From Bacillus cereus (GTDB lineage Bacteria; Bacillota; Bacilli; Bacillales; Bacillaceae_G), in assembly GCF_025917685.1 (NCBI RefSeq), contig NZ_CP089518.1, positions 1,365,001 through 1,429,000 of the forward strand: 64,000 nucleotides of DNA, read 5' to 3'. Below the pieces are notes generated by a model. It was not told where the DNA came from, did no database searches, and saw only the letters and a program-made list of their open reading frames with translations. The translations under genes and the position numbers were made by a program. Each line of letters starts with the position of its first letter. Within the stretch, counting starts at the first letter, position 1. This document shows, one piece after another, positions 46,360 to 54,887 of the stretch.

Positions 46360-47211
46360 TTGAAAGGGAAATATTTAATTTTTTTATGTGTTATTTTACT
46401 CGCGTCGTGTGGTCAAGCCGAGCAAAAGAAAGAATCGAAACAAGTAGAGGAGACAGTGAATGAAGTGAAAGAACCATTACAAGTAATTGTTATACAAAAA
46501 GGTACAGAAGAAAAAAAATTAAAGAAAATGGATGCGGAGTTAGTGGTGGATATTATAAACAAAGCAGAAAAACAAGAAGTAACAGGTAGCTTTGGTGAAC
46601 CAGAATATGAAATACAAATTAGTAGAGATGGGAAAATAGAAACGTATTATGCATGGTTAAGAGGAGAAGATCGACGGGGATGGATGCAATATAAAAAAGC
46701 TATGTATATGCTGAACGAAAAAGATACGGAAAAACTTTTGGCTATATTTCCAAAAATTCCAGAACAAAAAGAAGATGAGATGCAGGTAGGGCCTTTAACA
46801 GAAGTAACGAAAAAAGATTTGCAGATTACCGCGTTTCATATTAAAGCGGGTGATCAAAAAATGAATTATACAGTACGATATACGATTTCACAATCACTAT
46901 ATAATAAGTTAGCGAAGGAACAAGAATATTATTTGCAATTGATTTTCCCGGAAAAGGTTCAAAAAGTAATTGGAGCAAAAGAAAGTGAAATAATTTCAGC
47001 TGAAAAAGTAAAGGAAGGGTATAAACAGTATGAATTGAAGGTTACTGTTCCCATAAAAGATGCTTCAGAATCACAATTAAAAGCACTAGAAAGCTATTAT
47101 GATAATTACGGTTTGCAAATATTAAATAGTAAGAAAGAAAAAGTAGGAGCATTTCGAAACATTATTCAAATTGTTAAAGAGTATGGTGAAAAAATGAATT
47201 TACAAAGATAA
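46360..47211 (+). CDS. Putative lipoprotein, unknown function
   Basis: 283 residues from a TTG at 46360, 7 bases after AAAAGGAG; the ATG at 46318 has no ribosome binding site. Lipoprotein signal peptide with lipobox LASC (Cys near residue 17), then a Lys/Glu-rich linker and a mostly beta/alpha mixed domain. It contains an AWLRGEDRRGWMQYK segment and ends with a helix. I do not recognise the family. A dispersed repeat starts right at the stop codon. Confidence 0.75.
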   Translation: MKGKYLIFLCVILLASCGQAEQKKESKQVEETVNEVKEPLQVIVIQKGTEEKKLKKMDAELVVDIINKAEKQEVTGSFGEPEYEIQISRDGKIETYYAWLRGEDRRGWMQYKKAMYMLNEKDTEKLLAIFPKIPEQKEDEMQVGPLTEVTKKDLQITAFHIKAGDQKMNYTVRYTISQSLYNKLAKEQEYYLQLIFPEKVQKVIGAKESEIISAEKVKEGYKQYELKVTVPIKDASESQLKALESYYDNYGLQILNSKKEKVGAFRNIIQIVKEYGEKMNLQR

Positions 47212-47282
47212 AGTGAAACTTTAATCAGTGGAGGGCATCCACTACTGATTATTAGCTTTTACTAATCGAGATAAATGTGAAT
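47210..47282 (+). repeat. Short bcr-like dispersed repeat, copy A
   Basis: Begins AAAGTGAAACTTTAATCAGT and ends near GAGATAAATG. Internally AGTGG/CCACT and AATC/GATT pair. It shares both ends with the copies at 56977-57052 and 61615-61735, while the middle differs. Confidence 0.6.
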
Positions 47283-47343
47283 CGTAAAGTCTATATAGAT
47301 TTTCCTAGGAAATGATAAGAGAGGGGAAAGACTCCCCTCTCTA

Positions 47344-47544
47344 TTACTTTGCTTTTGCAGATGGCTCACTCATTGATTTTCGTGTAATAAGAAAAGAAAT
47401 CATAAGAGCGGAAAGAATGATAAGAGCAATAAATAAGTGATTTGGCAACCAATCTAATAATAATACGTAGTAGCTAACGGTATAAAAAATAAGAGTTGAA
47501 GCTAAAAACGATAGAGCACCTATCATAAGAGATTGTAATTTCAT
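47344..47544 (-). CDS. Small two-helix membrane protein
   Basis: 66 residues with two hydrophobic helices (about residues 6-30 and 37-54) and a basic C-terminal tail (ITRKSMSEPSAKAK). The ATG at 47544 lies 10 bases after AAAGGAGG. Not recognised. Transcribed leftward, away from the M50 protease gene. Confidence 0.65.
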   Translation of the reverse strand: MKLQSLMIGALSFLASTLIFYTVSYYVLLLDWLPNHLFIALIILSALMISFLITRKSMSEPSAKAK

Positions 47545-47695
47545 TTGTGCATGCCTCCTTTCATTTATATTTTTGGCTAAAAATGGATGAAATAAACATT
47601 ATTTCTAGCAATAGAAAAAAATATGTCATAATAGAGAAAAGAATAAGTTTTGATGAGTGTATATGGCTCAGTAAATCGAGATAAAGGAGAGGGAA

Positions 47696-48793
47696 ATGAA
47701 AAATAATAAAAAAGGATTATGGGGAGTTATCGTCGCAATAGGGTTGTTTTTACTATCAAAGTTAAAATGGATATTTGCGATTTTTAAGTTAGCAAAGTTT
47801 TCAACAGTATTTAGTATGTTCTTATCGCTTGGTGCATACGCAGTTATATATGGTTGGAAGTTTGGAGTAGCACTCGTTTATTTGTTGTTTGTTCATGAAA
47901 TGGGGCATTTATGGGCAGCTAGAAGAAAAGGCATACCAACATCTCCAGCAATCTTCATACCATTTATGGGAGCTCTTATTGGGATGAAAGAGATGCCGAA
48001 AAATGCAAAAGATGAAGCTTACATTGCATATATGGGGCCTCTTTTCGGATTACTTTCATTTTTACCCGCAATCCCACTTTATATAATAACGAAAGAGCCG
48101 TTTTGGGCGCTTGTTATTTTACTTGGGAGTATGATTAATTTCTTTAACTTAATTCCAGTTTCTCCGTTAGATGGCGGGCGGATTATTTCAGTTGTAAGTA
48201 CGAAAATTTGGGGAGCGGGGCTTGTTTTACTACTTGGATATTCTATTTACTTCAAAAGTATTTTGGGAGGTTTTATTTTTATTATCGGCTGTATGGAATT
48301 ATATAGAGTAGTAAAGAGAGATGGGCCAATTAAGGAATTAGGATATAGAATTGATGGAATGAAAGAATATGTTGCAAGGCTTGAAGAGGAGTTAAAAGAA
48401 ACTGGTGCAGTGCATCGAAATATATATTTGATGCAACATGAAATAAATGTATTAAGGCAAAAAGAAAGAGAGAAAGAATTAAAAACAGGAGAGCTTCAAA
48501 AGATTGAAGTGCTAGAGTATCTTTTACCAAAGTTTGAGCCGCTGGATTACGTCCCATATGAAGATGAAAAAGAAACACATACAATTCATATAAGAGAAGC
48601 ATTTGAAATGTCGGAAAGAAAATTACAGGAATGGGATACAGAAAAGAGACAACAGGAAAACTATTATAAAGTGGATACGAAAACGAAATGGATGGTATTT
48701 GCTTGTTATATCGGATTAATGGCTATACTCGGTTACACAGCTTATGAAGGGTATATTGTTTTACAAGAACATTTGCCAAGGAGAAATGTATAG
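47696..48793 (+). CDS. M50 site-2 protease family protein with C-terminal extension
   Basis: 365 residues. The membrane metalloprotease core has the HEMGH zinc motif (residues about 65-69, FVHEMGHLWAARRKG) and the third-ligand motif NLIPVSPLDGGRI (near 155-167). After about residue 210 comes a charged coiled-coil-like region of some 110 residues and one final membrane helix (MVFACYIGLMAILGYTAYEG). S2P-type enzymes cut membrane-embedded regulators. The substrate is unknown; this is not SpoIVFB or RasP by layout. RBS AAAGGAGAGG. Confidence 0.87.
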   Translation: MKNNKKGLWGVIVAIGLFLLSKLKWIFAIFKLAKFSTVFSMFLSLGAYAVIYGWKFGVALVYLLFVHEMGHLWAARRKGIPTSPAIFIPFMGALIGMKEMPKNAKDEAYIAYMGPLFGLLSFLPAIPLYIITKEPFWALVILLGSMINFFNLIPVSPLDGGRIISVVSTKIWGAGLVLLLGYSIYFKSILGGFIFIIGCMELYRVVKRDGPIKELGYRIDGMKEYVARLEEELKETGAVHRNIYLMQHEINVLRQKEREKELKTGELQKIEVLEYLLPKFEPLDYVPYEDEKETHTIHIREAFEMSERKLQEWDTEKRQQENYYKVDTKTKWMVFACYIGLMAILGYTAYEGYIVLQEHLPRRNV

Positions 48794-48908
48794 AAAAATA
48801 TTGTCGAAATGATAGGAAGGATTTATACAGAAATTACATTTCTACGAGAGAATGTTACAAGTATAGTCATACATTGTAACATCTTTAGTAGAGAAGGAGT
48901 TCTGTAAT

Positions 48909-49427
48909 ATGAGGAAATTGTTAAGTGTATTCGGGATTATTATCGTAATGATCATTGCGAGCTATAGTCTTATGAAAGTGCTGTTACATTATGCGAATAA
49001 GCCTGCAGAGGTAAATACAATAGCTCAAATAGATGATGTGCAAGAAGAGACAAAAGTGCTAGATTTTATTCGTATGACACATGAAAGTTATAATAATTTC
49101 TTAAATTATGGTAAAGCAGAGAATTATACAGAAGGGGACTGGAACCAATTTAAACAATGGTTTCAACAACAAGAATCGTCTTTAAAAAATATACATATAG
49201 AAATAAAGAATGAAACAATAAAACGCGATGTAAATAGAAGCTATGAAATTGTAAAAAAAGGTGTGGAACTTCAAAATATTGAGTATGTAGTTTATGCCCA
49301 TCGTGTATACCATGACTTAGATATTATCGTAAATAAATATAGAGGTGAAACGAACATCTGGGGGTATACAGAATTTGGAGATGGGAAAGATATAAGGGTA
49401 ATTGAACAAGCAATACAGTCCAAATAA
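48909..49427 (+). CDS. Membrane-anchored protein of unknown function
   Basis: 172 residues: one N-terminal membrane anchor (residues about 4-27), then a helical extracellular domain with repeated aromatic and acidic residues (ESYNNFLNYGKAENYTEGDW) and a C-terminal GYTEFGDGKDIRVI. It may belong to the DUF6241 group of Bacillus, but I am unsure. RBS GAAGGAG. Followed by a terminator. Confidence 0.7.
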   Translation: MRKLLSVFGIIIVMIIASYSLMKVLLHYANKPAEVNTIAQIDDVQEETKVLDFIRMTHESYNNFLNYGKAENYTEGDWNQFKQWFQQQESSLKNIHIEIKNETIKRDVNRSYEIVKKGVELQNIEYVVYAHRVYHDLDIIVNKYRGETNIWGYTEFGDGKDIRVIEQAIQSK

Positions 49428-49461
49428 TAAGCTAGCTAGAATTCTAGTTGGCTTATTTTTT
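49426..49461 (+). terminator. Terminator ahead of hmp
   Basis: AATAAGC and TAGCTAG pair with CTAGTTG and GCTTATT around AATT, then TTTTTT. Confidence 0.8.
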
Positions 49462-49509
49462 CTTGTAAGTGCAATGTTCATATATTTTTCACAAAAACAC
49501 CGTGTTAAT

Positions 49510-49525
49510 AGTGATTAAAATCACA
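49510..49525 (+). promoter_or_regulatory. Candidate Crp/Fnr-type operator at the hmp promoter
   Basis: AGTGATTAAAATCACA fits the TGTGA-N6-TCACA pattern bound by Crp/Fnr proteins with one mismatch. It lies just upstream of a likely -10 (TACAAT at 49536-49541), overlapping the -35 position. A second small palindrome, TGTATTATACA at 49529-49539, overlaps the -10. A Crp/Fnr-family gene is encoded just beyond hmp. Confidence 0.55.
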
Positions 49526-49586
49526 ATATGTATTATACAATTCAGTTAAACTAAAAACAGTTAAAGAAATAGAGGAGTGGGATACA

Positions 49587-50795
49587 ATGTTAAGTGCAAA
49601 AACAATTGAAATCGTAAAATCAACAGTACCGTTATTGCAGGAAAAAGGCGTTGAAATTACAACGAGATTTTATCAAATTTTATTTTCGGAACATCCGGAG
49701 TTATTGAATATTTTCAACCATACGAACCAGAAAAAGGGAAGACAACAACAAGCATTAGCAAATGCGGTTTATGCAGCTGCAATGTACATCGATAATTTAG
49801 AAGCTATTATTCCAGTTGTAAAGCAAATCGGTCATAAACATAGAAGTTTAGGTATTAAAGCAGAGCATTATCCAATAGTAGGTACATGCTTACTACGAGC
49901 GATTAAAGAGGTCGCAGGCGCACCTGATGAAGTTTTAAATGCATGGGGAGAAGCGTATGGCGTCATTGCTGATGCATTCATTAGCATTGAAGCGGATATG
50001 TATGAAGAGGCTGCACATAAAGAAGGTGGATGGAAAGATTTCCGCAACTTTGTGATTGTTAAAAAAGTGAAGGAAAGTGACGTTATTACATCATTTTATT
50101 TAAAACCTGAAGATGGTGGGAAAGTTTCTTCATTCATCCCAGGACAATATGTAACGATTCAAATAAATATTGAAGGTGAAACATATACGCATAATCGTCA
50201 ATATAGCTTATCTGATGCTCCTGGAAAAGAATACTATCGCATTAGTGTAAAGAAAGAAAAAGGTGTAGATACACCAGATGGTAAAGTATCTAATTACTTA
50301 CATGATCATGTAGGAGAAGGAGATGTCTTACCAGTAAGTGCACCAGCGGGAGATTTCGTGTTAAATATGGAGTCAACATTACCTGTTGTACTAATTAGTG
50401 GTGGAGTAGGTATTACACCGATGATGAGTATGTTAAATACGCTAATCGAACAAGAATTAAAGCGTAATGTATGCTTTGTTCATGCAGCGATAAATAGTAA
50501 TACACATGCGATGAAAGAGCATGTTGAGACAGTAGAAAAAGAGTATGAACAAGTGAAAGCATATACTTGCTATTCTTCACCGACAGAGCGAGATGTGGAA
50601 ATGAAGAATTTTGACAAAGAAGGATTCATTGAACGTGAATGGTTACAAACTATTATTCCAACAACTGAAGCAGAATTTTATTTCTGTGGCCCAGTAGCAT
50701 TTATGAAGCATATAAATGCTACATTGATTGATTTGGGTGTTAAACAAGAGAACATTCATTATGAATTTTTCGGTCCCGCAGCAAGCTTACAATAG
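49587..50795 (+). CDS. hmp: Flavohemoglobin (nitric oxide dioxygenase)
   Basis: 402 residues. The N-terminal globin has the distal Tyr in TTRFYQILFSEHP and the proximal His in GHKHRSLGIKAEHYP. The middle FAD domain has RQYSLSDAPG, and the C-terminal NAD domain has ISGGVGITPMMSM and FYFCGPVAFMKHI. It converts NO to nitrate with O2 and NAD(P)H. RBS GAGGAGTGG. The promoter carries Crp/Fnr-like and other palindromes, and a short Crp/Fnr-like gene converges from the right. Confidence 0.95.
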   Translation: MLSAKTIEIVKSTVPLLQEKGVEITTRFYQILFSEHPELLNIFNHTNQKKGRQQQALANAVYAAAMYIDNLEAIIPVVKQIGHKHRSLGIKAEHYPIVGTCLLRAIKEVAGAPDEVLNAWGEAYGVIADAFISIEADMYEEAAHKEGGWKDFRNFVIVKKVKESDVITSFYLKPEDGGKVSSFIPGQYVTIQINIEGETYTHNRQYSLSDAPGKEYYRISVKKEKGVDTPDGKVSNYLHDHVGEGDVLPVSAPAGDFVLNMESTLPVVLISGGVGITPMMSMLNTLIEQELKRNVCFVHAAINSNTHAMKEHVETVEKEYEQVKAYTCYSSPTERDVEMKNFDKEGFIEREWLQTIIPTTEAEFYFCGPVAFMKHINATLIDLGVKQENIHYEFFGPAASLQ

Positions 50796-50811
50796 ATTAA
50801 CGTTGCTAAAC

Positions 50812-50843
50812 AAAAAACGAGGTATTATTTTACCTCGTTTTTT
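50812..50843. terminator. Bidirectional terminator between hmp and the Crp-like gene
   Basis: AAAAAACGAGGTA pairs with TACCTCGTTTTTT around six bases; the Crp-like stop codon lies in the loop. Confidence 0.88.
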
Positions 50844-51337
50844 GCTTGTTCTCTTAATAAGCGATTTACTGTTTCGCGGCGTACACCTATGAGCTGACCA
50901 ATTTCAGTTTGTGTTAATATTTCATAAATAGGGATGTCACCTAAATATAAGGTGAACCACTCTTGTAAACGATGAAGGCGCTCTTTAGGAGAAACAGTTG
51001 TCAATTGATCGATACGCTGTTGCATCATTCTTAATTTCGATTGCAATTGCATAGCGATATTTTCATAAGATGCAGGATTTGCCTGGAGTTGATCGTACCA
51101 TTCATTGCTAATTATAGGCTCAACTTCTGTTTTCATTAAAGCGATAGCTGTACCGTGATATTCCTTCGGTGAAATTAAAGAATGGTGAGGTATCGTTTCA
51201 CCAGGAACGATAATATTAAATAAAAATGGTGTTCCGTTTGCTTCTAACCGAATAACTTTTAATAAACCTTTTTTTATAAAATATAATGGACCGTCCTCAC
51301 CTTGACGGAATAATACATCTCCCTTATGTAGAATCAA
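50825..51337 (-). CDS. Short Crp/Fnr family transcription regulator
   Basis: 170 residues, shorter than the usual 220-240. A TTG start at 51337 follows GGGGGG. The N-terminal part begins inside the cNMP-binding barrel (KGDVLFRQGEDGPLYFIKKGLLKVIR), and the C terminus has the helix-turn-helix LTQTEIGQLIGVRRETVNRLLRE. No cysteine cluster for an Fe-S centre is visible, so it is not an oxygen sensor of the Fnr kind. The effector is unknown. The location beside hmp, whose promoter has a Crp/Fnr-type palindrome, makes hmp a candidate target. Confidence 0.85.
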   Translation of the reverse strand: MILHKGDVLFRQGEDGPLYFIKKGLLKVIRLEANGTPFLFNIIVPGETIPHHSLISPKEYHGTAIALMKTEVEPIISNEWYDQLQANPASYENIAMQLQSKLRMMQQRIDQLTTVSPKERLHRLQEWFTLYLGDIPIYEILTQTEIGQLIGVRRETVNRLLREQAKNEVK

Positions 51338-51439
51338 TGTTAGCCCCCCATTAAAACATTTCTATTTCTTATATTTTAGCGTAAATGTATAAAGACACTA
51401 TGCTTTTTAAACAGCAATTTCATTGACGAAATGTATGCT

Positions 51440-51477
51440 ATTACAGTAGTATACTATTTAGTGTGTAATAGTACTAG
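51440..51477 (+). promoter_or_regulatory. Nested inverted repeats in the promoter of the next gene
   Basis: TACTATT at 51452-51458 is mirrored by AATAGTA at 51467-51473, and CTATTACA at 51438-51445 is mirrored by TGTAATAG at 51464-51471. A TTGACG lies at 51423-51428. This looks like an operator of a MarR/DUF24-type regulator. Confidence 0.45.
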
Positions 51478-51507
51478 CAATGAATACGCTGTAGGGGGTT
51501 TAGTATA

Positions 51508-51735
51508 TTGTTAGATGCGATGAAGATGACGGATATGAGAATTCCGGCGAATGCTATCATTCATGTAGAAGAGATGAAAGGTGGAGTCGTTTTATCCGTT
51601 GAAATAGACGGCCAAATTATTTATACGATGGCTTATGATGAAGAAACAGATAGTTATGCTGAATTATATGATCGAAACGATAAGAGGGCGTGCCAAGTAC
51701 ATGAAGACTTTATGGGATGGTCACTTCTTCACTAA
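51508..51735 (+). CDS. Small protein of unknown function
   Basis: 75 residues from a TTG at 51508 after GGGGG; an internal ATG at residue 5 or 7 is also possible. Alpha-beta pattern (VVLSVEIDGQIIYTMAYDEETDSYAELYD), acidic, one Cys, no membrane segment. Not recognised. It has its own terminator and an operator-like palindrome at its promoter. Confidence 0.65.
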   Translation: MLDAMKMTDMRIPANAIIHVEEMKGGVVLSVEIDGQIIYTMAYDEETDSYAELYDRNDKRACQVHEDFMGWSLLH

Positions 51736-51762
51736 AAAGATGTCAATATGACATCTTTTTTT
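51734..51762 (+). terminator. Terminator after the 75-residue ORF
   Basis: AAAAAGATGTCA pairs with TGACATCTTTTT around four bases. Confidence 0.85.
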
Positions 51763-51908
51763 ATTGAATCGATAGATTATACAAAGAAATGAAATATAAG
51801 GATAAAATTTGTAATAAATGATTTTGCATTGTTAGCACTTTGTAACTGCATGCGACCGGTTTTTTCGCTATCATAAAGATAAGAGTCGTAGCTATAGGAG
51901 TGATCAAC

Positions 51909-52001
51909 TTGAAGAAAGTACATATTTCAAATTTTATGCTATTAAGTGTTTGTTTAGTTTTATTTGTTCTCCTAGGAGCCTTTTTATATTCATGTGTATA
52001 A
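51909..52001 (+). CDS. Very small membrane peptide
   Basis: A 30-codon ORF starting at TTG: a basic N terminus (MKKVHISNF) then one hydrophobic helix (MLLSVCLVLFVLLGAFLY) and SCV. The start is 8 bases after ATAGGAG, a good ribosome binding site. Too short for most gene finders. Its shape fits small membrane-bound regulators or stress peptides; the family is unknown. Confidence 0.5.
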   Translation: MKKVHISNFMLLSVCLVLFVLLGAFLYSCV

Positions 52002-52002
52002 G

Positions 52003-52030
52003 AAAAAACGCATTCTAGAAAGAACGCGTT
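52003..52030 (-). terminator. Terminator of the TauE-type gene
   Basis: AACGC..TTCT pairs with AGAA..GCGTT with one mismatch; on the minus strand TTTTTTCT follows. Confidence 0.7.
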
Positions 52031-52829
52031 ATAAAAATGAAGTAATGATTAATCTAGTTCCAAGAATAATTAATGTGATACGTAATAAATTAATTACGGC
52101 ATTACCGCTTAATTTTGTGTTAATATAAGCCCCGATTTTTCCACCAATCCATGCACCAGGAATCAAAATTAATGCATAGATCCAGCTAACATTTCCAAGG
52201 GAGATGTGAGTTGCAGAACTTACAATTGCTGATAAAAATACGATAAACATCGAAGTTGCTACAGCAATGTGTGCTGGGAACGCAAAAAGGAGCATCATCG
52301 CTGGCACAAGTAAGGCGCCACCACCGATCCCGAATAATCCGGATATAAATCCAACTATAAAGGCAATAAAGATAGCGAGAAATGGTGGGAATTGATAGTC
52401 TACAGTATTTCCTTCTTTATCTGTAAAAGATCGTTTAATTACAGTCATATTTGATAGGGAAAGAGGTTGTAATTTGTCTCGTAGCATAAGAAGAATGGAG
52501 ACGAATATAAGAAAAATCCCAAAGTATAAAGAAAACGTATCTTGGTTTAAAAATTTGTTTGCCCATGACCCGATAATACCACCAGGGCCACTCCCGATAA
52601 ATAAAATAAGTCCACTTTTATAATCTACCCGTTTATGTTTCATGTATGTAAGGGTAGAAGACAGCCCTGTAAAAACGACTGTTACCATAGAAGTTCCTAC
52701 TGCGAGCTGTGGTGATAAACTGTGTAATCCAATTAATAACGGAACGATAATAATTCCGCCCCCAAGCCCTACTAGGCTCCCGACTGTCCCAGCGATTAAT
52801 CCGATGAAAAGTAACATGATGTATTCCAA
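52029..52829 (-). CDS. TauE/SafE family sulfite/anion exporter-like permease
   Basis: 266 residues from a TTG at 52829, 9 bases after GAGGAG; an ATG at 52817 is an alternative. About eight membrane helices in two similar halves, each beginning with a glycine-rich motif (GSLVGLGGGIIIVPLL and SGLFGIGGGALLVPAMM). Formerly DUF81. Members export sulfite, sulfoacetate or other anions. The substrate here is unknown, and the sulfur genes are 20 kb away. Confidence 0.87.
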   Translation of the reverse strand: MEYIMLLFIGLIAGTVGSLVGLGGGIIIVPLLIGLHSLSPQLAVGTSMVTVVFTGLSSTLTYMKHKRVDYKSGLILFIGSGPGGIIGSWANKFLNQDTFSLYFGIFLIFVSILLMLRDKLQPLSLSNMTVIKRSFTDKEGNTVDYQFPPFLAIFIAFIVGFISGLFGIGGGALLVPAMMLLFAFPAHIAVATSMFIVFLSAIVSSATHISLGNVSWIYALILIPGAWIGGKIGAYINTKLSGNAVINLLRITLIILGTRLIITSFL

Positions 52830-52903
52830 AATTGCCAACTCCTCTATATAACTTATCCACCAATCATTATACACGCTTTTTAATAAGAAATAGGCTTGTT
52901 CAC

Positions 52904-52945
52904 AAAAAAGTCGTCTTCCTAGAAAAATAAGGAAGACGACTTTTA
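52904..52945. terminator. Terminator between the phosphate transporter and TauE-type genes
   Basis: AAAGTCGTCTTCCT pairs with AGGAAGACGACTTT around nine bases; on the minus strand T residues follow. Confidence 0.85.
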
Positions 52946-52946
52946 A

Positions 52947-53945
52947 TTAAAAGATTAAGTGTAATAAGGAGTAAAATAACGCAGCTAAAGAAGCTGAAAT
53001 TGGAAGTGTAATAACCCATGTAATTAACATACGTTTTGCAGTTCCCCATTTTACACCTTTCACACGATGAGAAGCACCAACCCCTAAAATAGAAGAAGAG
53101 ATAACGTGCGTAGTACTAACCGGTAAGTGAATGAATGTTGCACCGAAAATAACAAGTGATGATGATAAATCGGCAGCTACACCATTTACAGGACGAATTT
53201 TCATAATTTGTCCACCGACAGTTTTAATAATTTTCCATCCACCGACAGAAGTACCAAGTCCCATTGCGATTGCACAACATAATTGTACCCAGAACGGAAT
53301 GTCGTCAGAAGTATGATAGTTATTGGCCATAAGAGCCATCGTGATGATTCCCATTGCTTTTTGTGCATCATTCGTACCGTGTGTATAAGCTTGTAATGCT
53401 GCAGTGAAAATCTGGAATATACGGAAGTTCTTATTCGTTTTTGTTAAGTTAAAGTTTTTAAAGACTACTTTAAAAATACTGTATACGATATAACCAATAA
53501 CGAAAGCGATAATCGGTGAAATGATTAAAGCTTCAATAATTTTTATGAACCCTTTGAAATTTAAAGCGGCAAAACCAGCAGCAGCAATTGCTGCACCTGC
53601 GATTGCACCAATGATTGCATGCGAAGAACTACTTGGAATACCGTAGTACCAAGTAATTAAGTTCCAAGCTATTGCTGCAAGCAAAGCAGCTAAAATTACA
53701 AGAGAACCATTTTGCAAAGCAAATGGGTCAACGATATCTTTTGTAATCGTTTTTGCTACACCTGTAAATGTCATTGCACCTAAAAAGTTCATAATAGCTG
53801 CCATAATAATTGCATGTCTAGGCTTTAGAGCTTTCGTTGAAACAGCCGTTGCAATAGCGTTTGCTGTATCGTGAAATCCATTGATAAAGTCAAAAGCTAA
53901 AGCGCAAATGACTACTAAAACGGTCAGTATCAAGAGTGTATCCAT
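52947..53945 (-). CDS. Inorganic phosphate transporter, PiT family
   Basis: 332 residues from the ATG at 53945 after AAGGAG; the TTG at 53951 is too close to it. The PiT signature is present in both halves: DFINGFHDTANAIATAVSTKAL and, in the second, GTNDAQKAMGIITMAL. About ten helices. It imports phosphate as a metal-phosphate or with a cation. It lies 11 bases after the DUF47 gene, the usual PiT partner in bacteria. Confidence 0.92.
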   Translation of the reverse strand: MDTLLILTVLVVICALAFDFINGFHDTANAIATAVSTKALKPRHAIIMAAIMNFLGAMTFTGVAKTITKDIVDPFALQNGSLVILAALLAAIAWNLITWYYGIPSSSSHAIIGAIAGAAIAAAGFAALNFKGFIKIIEALIISPIIAFVIGYIVYSIFKVVFKNFNLTKTNKNFRIFQIFTAALQAYTHGTNDAQKAMGIITMALMANNYHTSDDIPFWVQLCCAIAMGLGTSVGGWKIIKTVGGQIMKIRPVNGVAADLSSSLVIFGATFIHLPVSTTHVISSSILGVGASHRVKGVKWGTAKRMLITWVITLPISASLAALFYSLLHLIF

Positions 53946-53956
53946 GATCAAACTCC

Positions 53957-54577
53957 TTACGCGTTCTTCATAATAATTGTTTCTAATACGTTTGCAACGC
54001 TTTGACAGCTATCAGCTACTTCTTCAAGCTCTTCGTAAATCTCTTTATATTGAATAATTTTAATCGGATCTTTTTCACGAGAGAATAAGTGTTTAATCGC
54101 GTGACGGCGAATATCGTCACATTGTGACTCGTAATCCTTAATCTTAATCGCATTTGTACGAATGTCGACTAATTTCTTTTTAGACAGTAATTCAACAGAA
54201 TTTGCAATCTCAATCGCACATTGATTAATTGCTTCAACAAATTTAATCATGTATTCATCAGCTTCTGTAATAGAATACATTTCGAATAGACCAGCACTGT
54301 GATCTAATCCGTCTAATACATCATCCATACTCATTGCAAGCTGTAGGATGTCTTCACGTTCAATAGGAGTAATAAACGCTTTGTTTAGCTCCATAATGAT
54401 TTCGTGAATAAATGAGTCACCTTTCGACTCATACTCTTTCATGCGCATAGAAAACTCTTTTAAATCGCTAGCATTTTTAATTTTATACTCCACGAAAAAC
54501 TGCGCGCCTTCTTTTAAATTTTCGGAAACGTTCATTAGCATTTCAGAAAATTTATCTTTTTTTGATTTAAAGACCAT
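53957..54577 (-). CDS. DUF47 family PhoU-like protein
   Basis: 206 residues from the ATG at 54577 behind GGGGGT. All-helical PhoU-like protein with acidic metal-binding patterns (EYESKGDSFIHEIIMEL, DVLDGLDHSAGLFEMY, YEELEEVADSCQSVANVLE). DUF47 proteins are almost always encoded beside PiT phosphate transporters and are thought to control them. Same transcript as the next gene. Confidence 0.92.
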   Translation of the reverse strand: MVFKSKKDKFSEMLMNVSENLKEGAQFFVEYKIKNASDLKEFSMRMKEYESKGDSFIHEIIMELNKAFITPIEREDILQLAMSMDDVLDGLDHSAGLFEMYSITEADEYMIKFVEAINQCAIEIANSVELLSKKKLVDIRTNAIKIKDYESQCDDIRRHAIKHLFSREKDPIKIIQYKEIYEELEEVADSCQSVANVLETIIMKNA

Positions 54578-54887
54578 TATTGTTACCCCCACAAAAGTAA
54601 TATATGTAAAATATATTGGCTAGTCAATTCTAACAAAAAACTGTCGTTTTTTAAAACATTTTATCGAAAAGTTTACAAAAACTTAACATAACTCACATTG
54701 TTGCATTAATAATATTAATACTAATGGTGAATATCTTACTTGTAGAATGTCCTTTTCTTGTAAAAAGTATGAATGTGAAAGAAAAGCTTTACACTATAGG
54801 AAAGACTACGTTATTATAATAAATTTAAAAGGAGGTATATTCTTCCTTTTAAAAAGAAGCGTGTAAACAAACGAAGGAAGTGAACGA
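54578..54887. other. Divergent control region between DUF47-pit and the PBP gene
   Basis: 310 bases without a gene. A candidate rightward promoter is TTTACA at 54788 with TATTAT about 18 bases later. An inverted repeat TTTAAAAGGA/TCCTTTTAAA at 54824-54853 holds a ribosome-binding-like GGAGG that is not followed by a gene; the real PBP ribosome binding site (GAAGGAAGTG) lies 40 bases further. No other structure was seen. Confidence 0.5.
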
